Notes: a model not told the origin generated them from the letters alone. A stretch of DNA of 18,675 nucleotides from Gp6-AA40 sp036742665 (GCA_036742665.1 DAINQP010000116.1:1-18675), one strand, 5' to 3'. Positions 1 through 7,813 are shown, counted from the stretch's first letter. Program-made: numbers and translations.

Positions 1-2021
1 GCGTACGCCACCAGCGTAGTACCTGCCACGACCGCCACCAGTTGTTTGCCGCTCTTGCCCTGATAACTCATCGGGTTGGCATTCGCGTTCGGTGAGGTGC
101 CGTTCGGTCCGGGTGGCAGGTGCACCACCCACGCTTCCTTCCCCGTCTTGGCATCGAAGGCGCGGAGGCGGCCGTCGTTGGTCGCGCCCACGAACACGAG
201 ACCACCTGCGGTAACGGTGGGCCCGGCGCTGCCGCTGTTGCCAACCAACTGCTTTCCTGGTGGCAGCGCTTCATTGAGACCGAGGACGGATTCCCACACG
301 ATCTGCCCGGTGTTCGCGTTGACCGCGATCAGCTTCGACCACGGTGGACGCTGACACGGAAGCGACGGCCCGATCGGTGTGGGAGCGCCGTCCGGCGTCC
401 GCGGCGGGTTGTACTTCCCGCTGAGCGGCGCCGAGAACGTGAAGAATGGACCGACGCCGTTCACGCTGGCGCGATCGAATGGGTGATTGGAGTTCGGTGC
501 TTCGAAGCTATACGTGACGCCAGGCGGTTTCCGCTCGGTCCATCCCACGAGCGAGGTGTTCTGCGCGTTGACGAAGAAGACGCCGCTCGTCGGATCCATC
601 GCCATACCACCCCAGTTCACGCCGCCGGTGCCTCCGGGGAATTGAATCGTGGACTTCGGTGGCGCGTCCTTCTCTTTGAACAGGAACGGCGTGAACGCGC
701 CGGCGTTGTAGTAGCCGCCGGCCTTCTCCATCATCGCCACACACGCCGCGACATGCTCGGGGCTGGTATCTTCCGCCCGCACCAGATCGGTATCCTTATT
801 GAAGCTCACTCTGCTGAGCGGACCGGGCCTTACAGGAAACGGCTGCGTCGGCGAGTACCATTCGGTCGGCACATCACCTTTGGGTACTGGCCGCTCCTCG
901 ACAGGAATCAGCGGCTTGCCCGTTACGCGATCGAGTACGAACACCCAACTCGATTTCCCGACTTGCGCAATCGCCGGCGTTCGTCGTCCGTTCTGGACGA
1001 AGTCGAACAGCGCGCCCGCGGTCGGCATGTCGATGTCCCAGATGTCGTGATGGACGGTCTGGAAATGCCAGAGGTACTTTCCGGTCTGCGCATCGACAGC
1101 AACGATCGAGTTCGCAAACGCGTTGTTGCCAGGCCGATCGCCGCCGTAATAGTTTGTCGCCGGTCCCGCGATCGGCAAATAAACGATGCCGCGGTCGACG
1201 TCTACAGGCGCGGCAAAGCCCCACATGTTCGCGCCGCCGCGATCCTTCCAGCCGTCGCCCCAGGTGTCGTTGTACTTCTCACCGGGCCGCGGAACGGTCC
1301 AGAACTCCCACAGCTTCTTGCCAGTGACGACATCGAACGCGCGCGGATTGCCCGGGGGTCCTTGCGGCGTCTCACCACTTGCGGCGCCGATGATGGCGAC
1401 ATCGCGATAGATCGTGGGCGTTCCGCCGTACGGCACACCGACGGTGACCGCGCCTTTCTCACCGAAAGTGTCAACCAGCACGCCGGTCGCCGCATCGACC
1501 GCGATCAATCGATTGCCGCTCATGAACAGGATGCGGGGCGCCAGCTTGCCGTCGCCTGGCCAGTAGCCGACGCCGCGTGCCGACGCGGTTGGTCCCGCAG
1601 GCGCACCGCCACGGCCACGACCACCACCGCCAGCACGAGGCGCAACCTGTGCATCGGTCGGCGGCGCCGCTGGAGCGGGAGCGGCAGCGTCTTGCAGCGT
1701 GTGCGCCCAGATCTCCTTGCCGGTGTCGCCATCAAGCGCGACCACGCGAGTCCCGCTCGAGACGTACATCACGCCATTGACGACGAGCGGCACTGACGAG
1801 GCGCCGCCGCCCAGCCGTGTCGTCCAGGCTTCTTTGAGCGATGACACGTTGCTCGCGTTGATTTGCTTCAACGGGGAGTAACGGTCCGCCGCGAGATCAC
1901 GATTGATGGTTCGCCAATCGCCATCGGGCACGGCATTCTGCGCGCGGCCCGACTGTTGGGCCCAAACGCCGGCGCCAATCGCCACGATTCCCGCGAGTGA
2001 GAATCCCAAGAGATGTTTCAT
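1..2021 (-). CDS. Secreted PQQ-type quinoprotein dehydrogenase (C-terminus cut by window edge)
   Basis: This is a periplasmic beta-propeller protein of the PQQ-dependent dehydrogenase family, expected to oxidise an alcohol or sugar and pass electrons to a separate acceptor. The frame is open from an ATG at 2021 to the left edge, giving 673 visible residues. The last visible residues (MSYQGKSGKQLVAVVAG, then TTLVAYA) are typical of the family's final strand, so only a few are missing. The N-terminus MKHLLGFSLAGIVAIGAGVWAQ is a signal peptide. Propeller motifs of the form DAxTGKxxW recur, and VHHDIWDIDMP near residues 322-332 matches the conserved HHDxWD site of quinoprotein glucose-type enzymes. 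There is no CxxCH haem motif, so it is not a quinohaemoprotein. A Gly/Arg/Pro-rich insert (GGGGRGRGGAP) sits near residues 115-148. The start lies 6 nt after the upstream paralogue's stop, with GGAAG overlapping that stop, so translation is probably coupled. The substrate cannot be read from the sequence. Confidence 0.9.
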   Translation of the reverse strand, partial: MKHLLGFSLAGIVAIGAGVWAQQSGRAQNAVPDGDWRTINRDLAADRYSPLKQINASNVSSLKEAWTTRLGGGASSVPLVVNGVMYVSSGTRVVALDGDTGKEIWAHTLQDAAAPAPAAPPTDAQVAPRAGGGGRGRGGAPAGPTASARGVGYWPGDGKLAPRILFMSGNRLIAVDAATGVLVDTFGEKGAVTVGVPYGGTPTIYRDVAIIGAASGETPQGPPGNPRAFDVVTGKKLWEFWTVPRPGEKYNDTWGDGWKDRGGANMWGFAAPVDVDRGIVYLPIAGPATNYYGGDRPGNNAFANSIVAVDAQTGKYLWHFQTVHHDIWDIDMPTAGALFDFVQNGRRTPAIAQVGKSSWVFVLDRVTGKPLIPVEERPVPKGDVPTEWYSPTQPFPVRPGPLSRVSFNKDTDLVRAEDTSPEHVAACVAMMEKAGGYYNAGAFTPFLFKEKDAPPKSTIQFPGGTGGVNWGGMAMDPTSGVFFVNAQNTSLVGWTERKPPGVTYSFEAPNSNHPFDRASVNGVGPFFTFSAPLSGKYNPPRTPDGAPTPIGPSLPCQRPPWSKLIAVNANTGQIVWESVLGLNEALPPGKQLVGNSGSAGPTVTAGGLVFVGATNDGRLRAFDAKTGKEAWVVHLPPGPNGTSPNANANPMSYQGKSGKQLVAVVAGTTLVAY

Positions 2022-2027
2022 TCGTCT

Positions 2028-4136
2028 CTACTTCCGTGGCAGCGCGTAAGCGATATAGGCACCGGGCGCCGGAGGCGCACCACCGCGACCGCGTCCGCCA
2101 CCACCAGCACCAGCGCCACGCGCAGCCTGCGCTTCAGGCCCCCCTTGCGGCAAAGCCGCTGGGGCCCCTTGCGGCGCAGCCGCCGCGGCCGGGGCCACGC
2201 CGCGAGCAGGCGCCGGTCCACCAAAGCGCGCCGGGAAGAGACCCGCACCGGCAGCCACCGGCAACACGATGAACTGACGACCCCCGACTTCATAGGTTGC
2301 CGGAACGCCTTCGGATCCGGTCGGCAGATCCTTGCTCCACACAACTTTTCCTGTCTCGCGATCGTAGGCACGGACCGTGCGGTCCGACGCAGTCGCGACG
2401 AACAGCAATCCACCAGCCGTGACGAGCGGTCCGCCACGCGGCATGTGAGCGCCGGTGTTCGCCGGAATGTTGGCCTCAGCGGGTGCGGTGACGCCGCCAT
2501 CGGGAATGCGCCATTTGATCTCGCCGGTGTTCAAGTCGTACGCCGTGATCTCTGACCACGGAGGACCAATCGCCGTCATGCCATTGGTCGGGCTCTGCAT
2601 GAAATCGTACGGCGACGTGTATCGCACGGGACCTTTTGCCGCGGCCGCCTTGGCGACCGCCATCAGCTGCGCCTTCTGTTCCGCGGTGATGATTGGGCTC
2701 TGCGCGCCACCGCCCAGCGCACCGCCCGCGGTCGGCTCTTCGTTGCTCAACACCAGTCGCATCAGCGTCGGCATGTTCTTCGCCACGACGTAGAGTTCGC
2801 CTTTCGTCGGATCGGCTGCGGTACTGCCCCAATTAGCGCCGCCGTTGTGACCGGGCAATTCGATCGAGCCCTCGAGACTGGGCGGCGTGAACAGACCTTC
2901 GTTGCGCACGCTCTTCAGCAACTGACGCAGCCGCTCTTTTTCCGCCTCAGGCAGATACGGGTTGATGTCCTTCTCGGTGAACGACTGCCGCGCAAAGGGC
3001 GGAACCTTCATCGGGAACGGCTGCGTCGGCGACGACACTTCGCCGGGCACATCGCTCTGCGGCACCGGGCGCTCCTCAATCGGGAACACCGGCTTCCCGG
3101 TCTTGCGCTCGAAGACGTAGATGAATCCAAACTTGCTCGCCTGCGCGACAACGTCGATGTTGCGGCCGTTCTGTTTCAGCGTGAGTAGCTTCGGCGCCTG
3201 CGGCAAGTCGTAATCCCACAGATCGTGATGCACGAGCTGATAGTGCCAGAGGCGCTTGCCGGTCCGCGCATCGAGGGCGACCAGGCTGTTCGCGAAGAGA
3301 TTGTTGCCAACGCGATCGCCGCCATAGAAGTCGAACCGCGCCGTGCCGAAGGGAATGAACGCGATGCCGTTCTGCTCGTCGATCGTGAACTCGCTCCAGT
3401 TGTGAACGCCGCCCGCCTTCTTATACGCACCCTCTGGCCACGTGTCGTAGCCGAACTCACCCGGATGCGGAATGCTGTGGAAGACCCACGCGATCTTACC
3501 GGTCACGACGTCGTAAGCCTGCACGTCGGCGGGTGTCGCATCATAGCCAGCGCCCTGCGCCGGCAACGAGATGATGAACAGGTTCTCGAACACGCGGCCG
3601 GGGTTGCTCGTCTGCAGCGGGTTGCGCGCCTCGCGCCACAGCGCAACACGCAAATCCACGCGGCCGTTCTTGCCAAACGTGCTGATCGTCTCACCGTTCT
3701 GCGCGTTGATCGCCGTCAGATTCCCGGCATTCAGATACAGCAGCCGGCGATCCTTGCGGTCCTTGCTCTCCCAGTAGTTGAGGCCGCGCGCGCCAATCGC
3801 GCCCTGATTTGCGTGGCTCCACAGCTCCTTGCCCGTCGCCGCATCGAGCGCGACGATGGCGTTGCCGGTGCCCTGCACGTACATCACGTTGTCCACGACG
3901 ATGGGGTTGAACGTGATATTCCCGGCCACTGGATAGGTCCAGGCGACCTCCAGCTGCGAAACATTGGACTTGTTGATCTGGTCGAGCGCGGAGTACTGCG
4001 AGGAGTGTGCGCCGCCCTGATAGGCCGTCCAGGTCGTATAGGGTTTGGCACCTCGGCTGCCGTTCGAGCTCGACTGAGCCGTCAGCGTGATGAGAGCCAG
4101 CGTGACGATCAACAGGGATACGCCAAGTCTGCGCAT
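2028..4136 (-). CDS. Secreted PQQ-type quinoprotein dehydrogenase, first gene of tandem pair
   Basis: This 702-aa paralogue of the downstream quinoprotein is probably a periplasmic PQQ-dependent dehydrogenase of unknown substrate. I chose the ATG at 4136 over an upstream in-frame start at 4175 because AAGGA lies 9 nt before it and the protein then begins with a clean signal peptide, MRRLGVSLLIVTLALITLTAQ. Propeller blades are marked by DAATGKELW (98-106), GARGLNYW (115-122), DARTGKRLW (289-297) and LVHHDLWDYDLPQAP (301-315). A typical strand pair, KFGFIYVFERKTGKPVFPIEERPVP, follows at 335-359. No cysteine-based haem site is visible. The last blade is interrupted by about 70 residues of Ala/Gly/Pro/Arg low complexity before the terminal GAYIAYALPRK, an unusual place for an insert. 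It shares a divergent control region with the plus-strand 'DLQGVWS' genes. Family assignment is firm; substrate and electron acceptor are unknown. Confidence 0.92.
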   Translation of the reverse strand: MRRLGVSLLIVTLALITLTAQSSSNGSRGAKPYTTWTAYQGGAHSSQYSALDQINKSNVSQLEVAWTYPVAGNITFNPIVVDNVMYVQGTGNAIVALDAATGKELWSHANQGAIGARGLNYWESKDRKDRRLLYLNAGNLTAINAQNGETISTFGKNGRVDLRVALWREARNPLQTSNPGRVFENLFIISLPAQGAGYDATPADVQAYDVVTGKIAWVFHSIPHPGEFGYDTWPEGAYKKAGGVHNWSEFTIDEQNGIAFIPFGTARFDFYGGDRVGNNLFANSLVALDARTGKRLWHYQLVHHDLWDYDLPQAPKLLTLKQNGRNIDVVAQASKFGFIYVFERKTGKPVFPIEERPVPQSDVPGEVSSPTQPFPMKVPPFARQSFTEKDINPYLPEAEKERLRQLLKSVRNEGLFTPPSLEGSIELPGHNGGANWGSTAADPTKGELYVVAKNMPTLMRLVLSNEEPTAGGALGGGAQSPIITAEQKAQLMAVAKAAAAKGPVRYTSPYDFMQSPTNGMTAIGPPWSEITAYDLNTGEIKWRIPDGGVTAPAEANIPANTGAHMPRGGPLVTAGGLLFVATASDRTVRAYDRETGKVVWSKDLPTGSEGVPATYEVGGRQFIVLPVAAGAGLFPARFGGPAPARGVAPAAAAAPQGAPAALPQGGPEAQAARGAGAGGGGRGRGGAPPAPGAYIAYALPRK

Positions 4137-4175
4137 GTGAAATTGTCCTTGTGGTCGCGTAAAACGGAGTAGCAA

Positions 4176-4203
4176 ATGTTACCGTAAATCACAGGAAAGT
4201 TGA
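4176..4203 (-). promoter_or_regulatory. Weak candidate promoter for the quinoprotein pair
   Basis: On the minus strand TAACAT (4176-4181) matches the -10 consensus at 4 of 6 positions. It lies 16 nt downstream of TCAACT (4198-4203), a poor -35. Transcription would start near 4169, about 30 nt before the start codon. This is a guess from spacing and AT content only; the region is AT-richer than its surroundings. Confidence 0.25.
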
Positions 4204-4224
4204 GGCTTCTGGCCGTCGTATAAT
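4196..4224 (+). promoter_or_regulatory. Candidate promoter with a consensus -10 for the plus-strand genes
   Basis: A perfect TATAAT lies at 4219-4224, in a locally AT-rich patch of otherwise GC-rich DNA. The -35 is weak: AAAGTT at 4196-4201 gives a 17-nt spacer, while the better-looking TTGAGG at 4200-4205 gives only 13 nt. A transcript from here would start near 4231, pass through the broken gene at 4298 and reach the intact 389-aa gene at 4536. It overlaps the possible minus-strand promoter, so the two directions may compete. Confidence 0.45.
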
Positions 4225-4297
4225 ACGCGCGCGTTCGTGGAAACGTTGCTGGGACGCGTCGTGACACGAACTGGCGCCTCCACGTGAAAGGAGCCGC

Positions 4298-4498
4298 ATG
4301 ACTCGGCGGTTGCTGCCCCCCCGCTGCTCCGATCGTCATCGCACTTTTAACGCTCATTGCCCCACGGGTGGCCACGCAAACTCACAAGGTCCCGGCGCTC
4401 GTCATCACCGCATACAACGGCGGCTCGCCGACCAATAAGTGACGCCGAAGACGTCATGGGGCGAGCCCGACTTGCAGGGCGTATGGAGCAGCGATTGG
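4298..4498 (+). pseudogene. Broken 5' remnant of a paralogue of the adjacent secreted 'DLQGVWS' protein
   Basis: Translation signals are intact: AAAGGAG at 4287-4293, then ATG at 4298. After MTRRLLPP the frame breaks at a run of seven C (4316-4322). Taking one C out restores a good signal peptide, AAPIVIALLTLIAPRVATQ, followed by VPALVITAYNGGSPTNK and a stop at 4440. Beyond that, a different frame (from 4445) gives TPKTSWGEPDLQGVWSSDW. The intact neighbour has VVTAYNGTAPEKPYTAPKTPWGDPDLQGVWSSDD at residues 36-69, so the remnant has lost 7 nt between 'NK' and 'PKT'. Homology ends near 4495, truncating the roughly 390-aa gene after about 65 codons. I read it as a decayed tandem duplicate with at least three lesions. 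A single-base error in the C run could explain the first lesion but not the others. Confidence 0.8.
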
Positions 4499-4509
4499 TG
4501 GTTAGTGGT
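4498..4509 (+). repeat. Direct repeat GTGGTTAGTGGT, copy 1
   Basis: The 12-base GTGGTTAGTGGT lies exactly where homology of the upstream remnant ends and just before the ribosome binding site of the intact 389-aa gene. An identical copy lies downstream of that gene at 5731-5742. Confidence 0.6.
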
Positions 4510-4535
4510 TGGTCGTTCCTAACCAGGAGCAGGTG

Positions 4536-5705
4536 ATGACGAAGCGTGCACTCATAGCTGTTGGAATCGCGACGGTGATTGCGATCGCGTCGCTCGGGAC
4601 GGTACCTCTCGTAGGGCAGGGAGCGTCGGCTCCCCCGTTAGTCGTGACCGCCTACAACGGCACTGCACCTGAGAAGCCGTATACGGCGCCGAAGACGCCG
4701 TGGGGCGATCCGGATCTGCAAGGCGTGTGGTCGAGCGACGACACGCAGGGCATCCCGATGCAGCGCCCGCAGAATATCAGCAGCCTCTACCAGAGTGAGG
4801 AACAGTGGGCGGCACGTCAGAAGCAGACACAGCAAGGCGTCCAGAATGCGCTGAACGCCATCGGGACCTTCCGCGGCGACTACGCGCGTCGCGCGTTTCG
4901 CCAGACCTCGCTCATCGTCGATCCGGCTGATGGCCGTCAGCCGGCGATCACGCCCGCGGCGGAGAAGCGCCGCGCCTCGCGTGACCGCGGCACATTCGGC
5001 GACGGGCCGTTCAACACGCCCGAAGATTTCACGCTGTACGACCGCTGCATCACCCGTGGCATCGTCGGCTCGGTGCTGCGTGTCGTCTACGGCAATGGCA
5101 ACCGCATCGTGCAGGCGCCCGGTGTGGTGGCGATCAGCTACGAGATGATCCATGACACGCGCGTCCTCTACACGGATGGGCGGCCGCACGTGAATCAAGC
5201 GATTCGTCAGTACCTCGGTGATTCGCGGGCACGCTGGGTCGGTGACGAGCTCGTCGTCGACACAACGAACCTGACCGACAAGACCAGCATCGGCCTGAAC
5301 GGCAACGGCCTCCGCCACAGCGACCAGATGAAGATCACCGAACGGTTCAAGCGCGTCGCCGAGGACGTGGTGCAGTACCAGATCACGATCGACGACCCGG
5401 TCACCTACGCGGCCCCGTGGACGATCTCGCTGCCGCTGACGCCGCTCGAGGGCAACGTCCTGCTACCGTACGAGTGTCATGAGGGCAATCTCGCGCTCAT
5501 GCAATCGCTCAGCGCCGAGCGCGCCGAAGACCGTGCGCTCGAAGAGGACCTGAAGAAGGGAATCAAGCGCGCGCGGCGGCCGGTGCAGGACGGCAACCCG
5601 CAGGCAGGCGGTGGTGGCCGTGGCCGTGGCGCCGGCGCAGGCGGTGCGGGCGCGCCGGCTGGCGGACGCGGCAACGCGCCAGCCGAAGGCGATCAGGAAC
5701 GTTGA
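4536..5705 (+). CDS. Secreted protein of the 'DLQGVWS' family, function unknown
   Basis: I recognise this as a family of secreted proteins common in Acidobacteriota and some Proteobacteria, with no assigned function known to me. It is 389 aa. The start is the ATG at 4536, preceded by AGGAG at 4525-4529 (6-nt spacing); an upstream in-frame TTG lacks a site. Residues 1-32 form a signal peptide. Family hallmarks are WGDPDLQGVWSSDD (56-69), GIPMQRP (72-78), YDRCITRGIVGSV (168-180), YGNGNRIVQAPG (185-196), YEMIHDTR (202-209), DGRPH (214-218), GDSRARWVGDELVVDTTN (228-245), and PYECHEGN (311-318). The C-terminus (about 354-389) is a Gly/Arg/Ala-rich tail with GGGGRGRG, resembling inserts in the two neighbouring quinoproteins. 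Its divergent position suggests a shared extracytoplasmic role with them, but that is inference. A broken paralogue lies directly upstream. Confidence 0.88.
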   Translation: MTKRALIAVGIATVIAIASLGTVPLVGQGASAPPLVVTAYNGTAPEKPYTAPKTPWGDPDLQGVWSSDDTQGIPMQRPQNISSLYQSEEQWAARQKQTQQGVQNALNAIGTFRGDYARRAFRQTSLIVDPADGRQPAITPAAEKRRASRDRGTFGDGPFNTPEDFTLYDRCITRGIVGSVLRVVYGNGNRIVQAPGVVAISYEMIHDTRVLYTDGRPHVNQAIRQYLGDSRARWVGDELVVDTTNLTDKTSIGLNGNGLRHSDQMKITERFKRVAEDVVQYQITIDDPVTYAAPWTISLPLTPLEGNVLLPYECHEGNLALMQSLSAERAEDRALEEDLKKGIKRARRPVQDGNPQAGGGGRGRGAGAGGAGAPAGGRGNAPAEGDQER

Positions 5706-5730
5706 TCCGGAACGACCCCAGAATTAGTGA

Positions 5731-5742
5731 GTGGTTAGTGGT
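5731..5742 (+). repeat. Direct repeat GTGGTTAGTGGT, copy 2
   Basis: This is identical to the copy at 4498-4509. The two copies bracket the intact 389-aa gene, 26 nt after its stop here. They could mark a duplication or insertion boundary, or belong to a dispersed low-complexity family. Confidence 0.6.
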
Positions 5743-5765
5743 CATGTGCCCTCGCCGACTCCGCA

Positions 5766-5794
5766 CGCCAGGGAAATCGGCCCTTGGGCTGGCG
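5766..5794. terminator. Hairpin between convergent genes, possible bidirectional terminator
   Basis: CGCCAG (5766-5771) and CTGGCG (5789-5794) are perfect inverted arms, with further G/C pairing possible inside. The hairpin lies in the 99-nt gap between the stop of the 389-aa gene and the stop of the ModA-like gene on the other strand. Neither side has a T-run, so termination is suggested only by position. Confidence 0.4.
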
Positions 5795-5804
5795 CGCGCT
5801 GCGA

Positions 5805-6560
5805 CTACGATCCCTTTTCCATTCCCTTGGCCTTGAGCATCGCCTCTACCTTCGGACCTGAGAGGCACGAGATGAGCGACTTCCCCGCTGCCGCGTTGTC
5901 GGACTTCACACCCGCGGCGCCGGCGAACGAAACGTAATTCTGGAACTGCATCGGCAACGGACCGACGAGCTCGACGCCGGGCGCGGGAAGGATCTCGCTG
6001 ACCAGCGTGATGAGCAACTCCGCATCACCGCTCGCGACTTTAGCGGCGGCTCGGACCGAGCCCTGCTCGAGGAGCGTCTTCTTCGTCATCACGTCGGCGA
6101 TGCCAAGCGCCATCATCATGCGATCGATGTGTGGCCGGCTCGCGCCGTCGCCGGCATAGGTGACCGACTTCGCGGCGAGAAACGTTTTCTTCAACGCCTC
6201 GGCATTCCCGATATCGGGCTTCCTGCCGCCGGCGCGGCTACCGATGCCGATACCCGATCGGCCGAGCGGTGTGCGCGCCGCGACCGTGCCCGTCTTGGCC
6301 AGGCTCTCCATCGCTTCGGTCGTCATGATCGCGACGTCGAATGGCTCACCCGCGTTCACCTTCTCGATGAGCGCCATGGATGTGCCGGACTGGGCTGTCA
6401 CCTCGTGACCGATTGAACGTTCGCACGCGGGAGCGAGCTCATCGAACACGGCCCGGAACCCATTTGAAATCAACACACGAACGGCGTGCCCTTGTGCGTG
6501 CGAGGCGACGGCACCAACCAGGACCGCGACGAACGTGGCAACGACGGTCTGCATTCTCAT
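5805..6560 (-). CDS. ModA-like periplasmic substrate-binding protein (orphan)
   Basis: This 251-aa protein belongs to the ModA / SBP_bac_11 family, whose members bind molybdate or other small ligands for ABC import. A signal peptide ends around ASHAQG (residues 19-24). The family pattern follows: VRVLISNGFRAVFDELAPACERSIGHEV (27-54), SGTSMALIEKVNAGEPFDVAIMTTEAM (58-84) and GIGIGSRAG (103-111). It continues with SRPHIDRMMMALGI (141-154) and GDAELLITLVSEILP (178-192). The start is the ATG at 6560, overlapping the TGA of the upstream serine hydrolase by four bases (ATGA), so the two are coupled. A longer open frame extends upstream to 7181 but only antisense to or out of frame with the hydrolase, so I reject it. 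No permease or ATPase gene is adjacent, and the ligand-contact residues are not clearly those of true ModA, so molybdate is only one possibility. Confidence 0.85.
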   Translation of the reverse strand: MRMQTVVATFVAVLVGAVASHAQGHAVRVLISNGFRAVFDELAPACERSIGHEVTAQSGTSMALIEKVNAGEPFDVAIMTTEAMESLAKTGTVAARTPLGRSGIGIGSRAGGRKPDIGNAEALKKTFLAAKSVTYAGDGASRPHIDRMMMALGIADVMTKKTLLEQGSVRAAAKVASGDAELLITLVSEILPAPGVELVGPLPMQFQNYVSFAGAAGVKSDNAAAGKSLISCLSGPKVEAMLKAKGMEKGS

Positions 6561-7813
6561 GGCGTCACGATCGATTGATGGACAGCGTTCTCGAAGTCCT
6601 GGCGAAGTGCGCCGCCGGAACCGCCCTGAATGAAATAGATCGACACGATCTGCTCGGCCGGTTCGACCCAGAAGCTCACCCCGGTGCCGCCCGCCCACCC
6701 GTATGCGCCCTTCGACACGCGCAGATTGGCGGCAACCGGATCCTGCACGACCTGCATGCTGAGGCCGAATCCCATGCCGTGTGCAGGACGGCCGAACTGT
6801 CCATTGACCATCTCGCCGGTGTGATTGCTTATCATCAACTGCATCGTGCGCGGACCGAGGAACCGCCGGCCGTTCAACTGCCCTTCGTTGAGCATCATCT
6901 GCGCGAACTGCAGATAGTCTTCGGCGGTACTCATCAAGCCACCGGCACCCGAGAAATACACGTTCGAGACAGTCTGATTGCCTGGCCGCAGACCTTGCGG
7001 CGTCAGCTGATAGATTGTGACCAGCCGTGATTCCTTGCCGGCCGCCGGAAAGAACCCAGTGTCCTTCATCCCGAGCGGGTCGAACAGCCGCTGTCTCAGG
7101 AACGCATCGAAGGTCTGACCGGATACCACTTCCACGACACGACTGAGCACGTCGAAGCCGGCCTGTCCGCTGTAGCGCCACAGCGTGCCGGGCTGGAAAT
7201 CGAGCGGCACTGCGGCCAGCCTGGGGATGTAGGTGGCCAGCGTGTCGGTTGGCGTGCGCGGCGCAATGCGTGCCGCCGCTGCGGCACCAGGGCCGCCGCT
7301 GACCAGACCCGAGCCGTGCTTGAGGAGATCGGCAATTGTAATCGGCCGCGTCGCCGGCACCAGATCGTATGCGGCTTCACCGCCTTCGGCAGGAGCCGGT
7401 GCACCCGGCTTCGCGACCGCGACCTTATCAAGTCCTTTGAACTCCGGAATGAACCGAGAAACCGGATCGCTCAGCCGAACCTTGCCCTCTTCGACGAGCA
7501 TCATGATCGCGACGCCCGTGATCGGCTTCGACATCGAGGCCAGCCGGAACGAGCCGTCCTTCGACATCGGCTTCTTCGACTCGAGGTCCATCATGCCGCG
7601 GGCTTCGAAGTGGGCGATGCGGCCCTTGCGCGCGACGAGCGTAACGGCGCCCGCGACATTGCCCATGTCGATGTGACGCTGCACGGCTTCCCCAATGCGC
7701 TTCAACCGTTCCGAGGAGAGGCCGACTTCCTCGGGCTTGCCAACTGGGATCGTCCCCGCCACAAGTGGCAATCCCATGAACGCAACGATAGCGATGGACG
7801 TCAGTGCACGCAT
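6557..7813 (-). CDS. Secreted SxxK serine hydrolase (class C beta-lactamase / EstB-like family)
   Basis: This 418-aa protein has the beta-lactamase fold of PF00144, which includes class C beta-lactamases, D-aminopeptidases and esterases. It starts with a signal peptide (residues 1 to about 20). The catalytic S-x-x-K is at 93-96 (SMSK, in FRLASMSKPITG). The second motif is Y214-S-G rather than the usual Y-x-N, in WRYSGQAGFDVLSRVVEVVSG. The third region is GWAGGTG (372-378), replacing K-T-G or H-x-G. Such changes favour an esterase or peptidase over a true beta-lactamase. I prefer the ATG at 7813, with AAAGAG about 5 nt before it; a GTG at 7819 is also in frame. It is the first gene of a two-gene operon with the ModA-like protein. 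The pairing is unusual and the substrate is unknown. Confidence 0.9.
   Translation of the reverse strand: MRALTSIAIVAFMGLPLVAGTIPVGKPEEVGLSSERLKRIGEAVQRHIDMGNVAGAVTLVARKGRIAHFEARGMMDLESKKPMSKDGSFRLASMSKPITGVAIMMLVEEGKVRLSDPVSRFIPEFKGLDKVAVAKPGAPAPAEGGEAAYDLVPATRPITIADLLKHGSGLVSGGPGAAAAARIAPRTPTDTLATYIPRLAAVPLDFQPGTLWRYSGQAGFDVLSRVVEVVSGQTFDAFLRQRLFDPLGMKDTGFFPAAGKESRLVTIYQLTPQGLRPGNQTVSNVYFSGAGGLMSTAEDYLQFAQMMLNEGQLNGRRFLGPRTMQLMISNHTGEMVNGQFGRPAHGMGFGLSMQVVQDPVAANLRVSKGAYGWAGGTGVSFWVEPAEQIVSIYFIQGGSGGALRQDFENAVHQSIVTP

Noticed and set aside
120..1796. 558-aa open frame on the plus strand
   Set aside because: It is antisense to the quinoprotein, which has clear family motifs; this frame is Arg-rich with no recognisable domain, as expected of the reverse strand of GC-rich coding DNA.
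1..4136. Quinohaemoprotein (haem c-carrying) alcohol dehydrogenase
   Set aside because: No CxxCH motif is visible in either quinoprotein.
3225..4172. 315-aa open frame on the plus strand
   Set aside because: It is antisense to the first quinoprotein gene and has no domain or ribosome binding site.
6561..7181. N-terminal extension of the ModA-like frame to 7181
   Set aside because: It runs out of frame inside the serine hydrolase gene; the signal peptide and ATGA overlap place the true start at 6560.
6557..7813. True class C beta-lactamase (antibiotic resistance gene)
   Set aside because: Only SxxK is intact; Y-x-N reads Y-S-G and there is no K-T-G, so an esterase or peptidase role is more likely.
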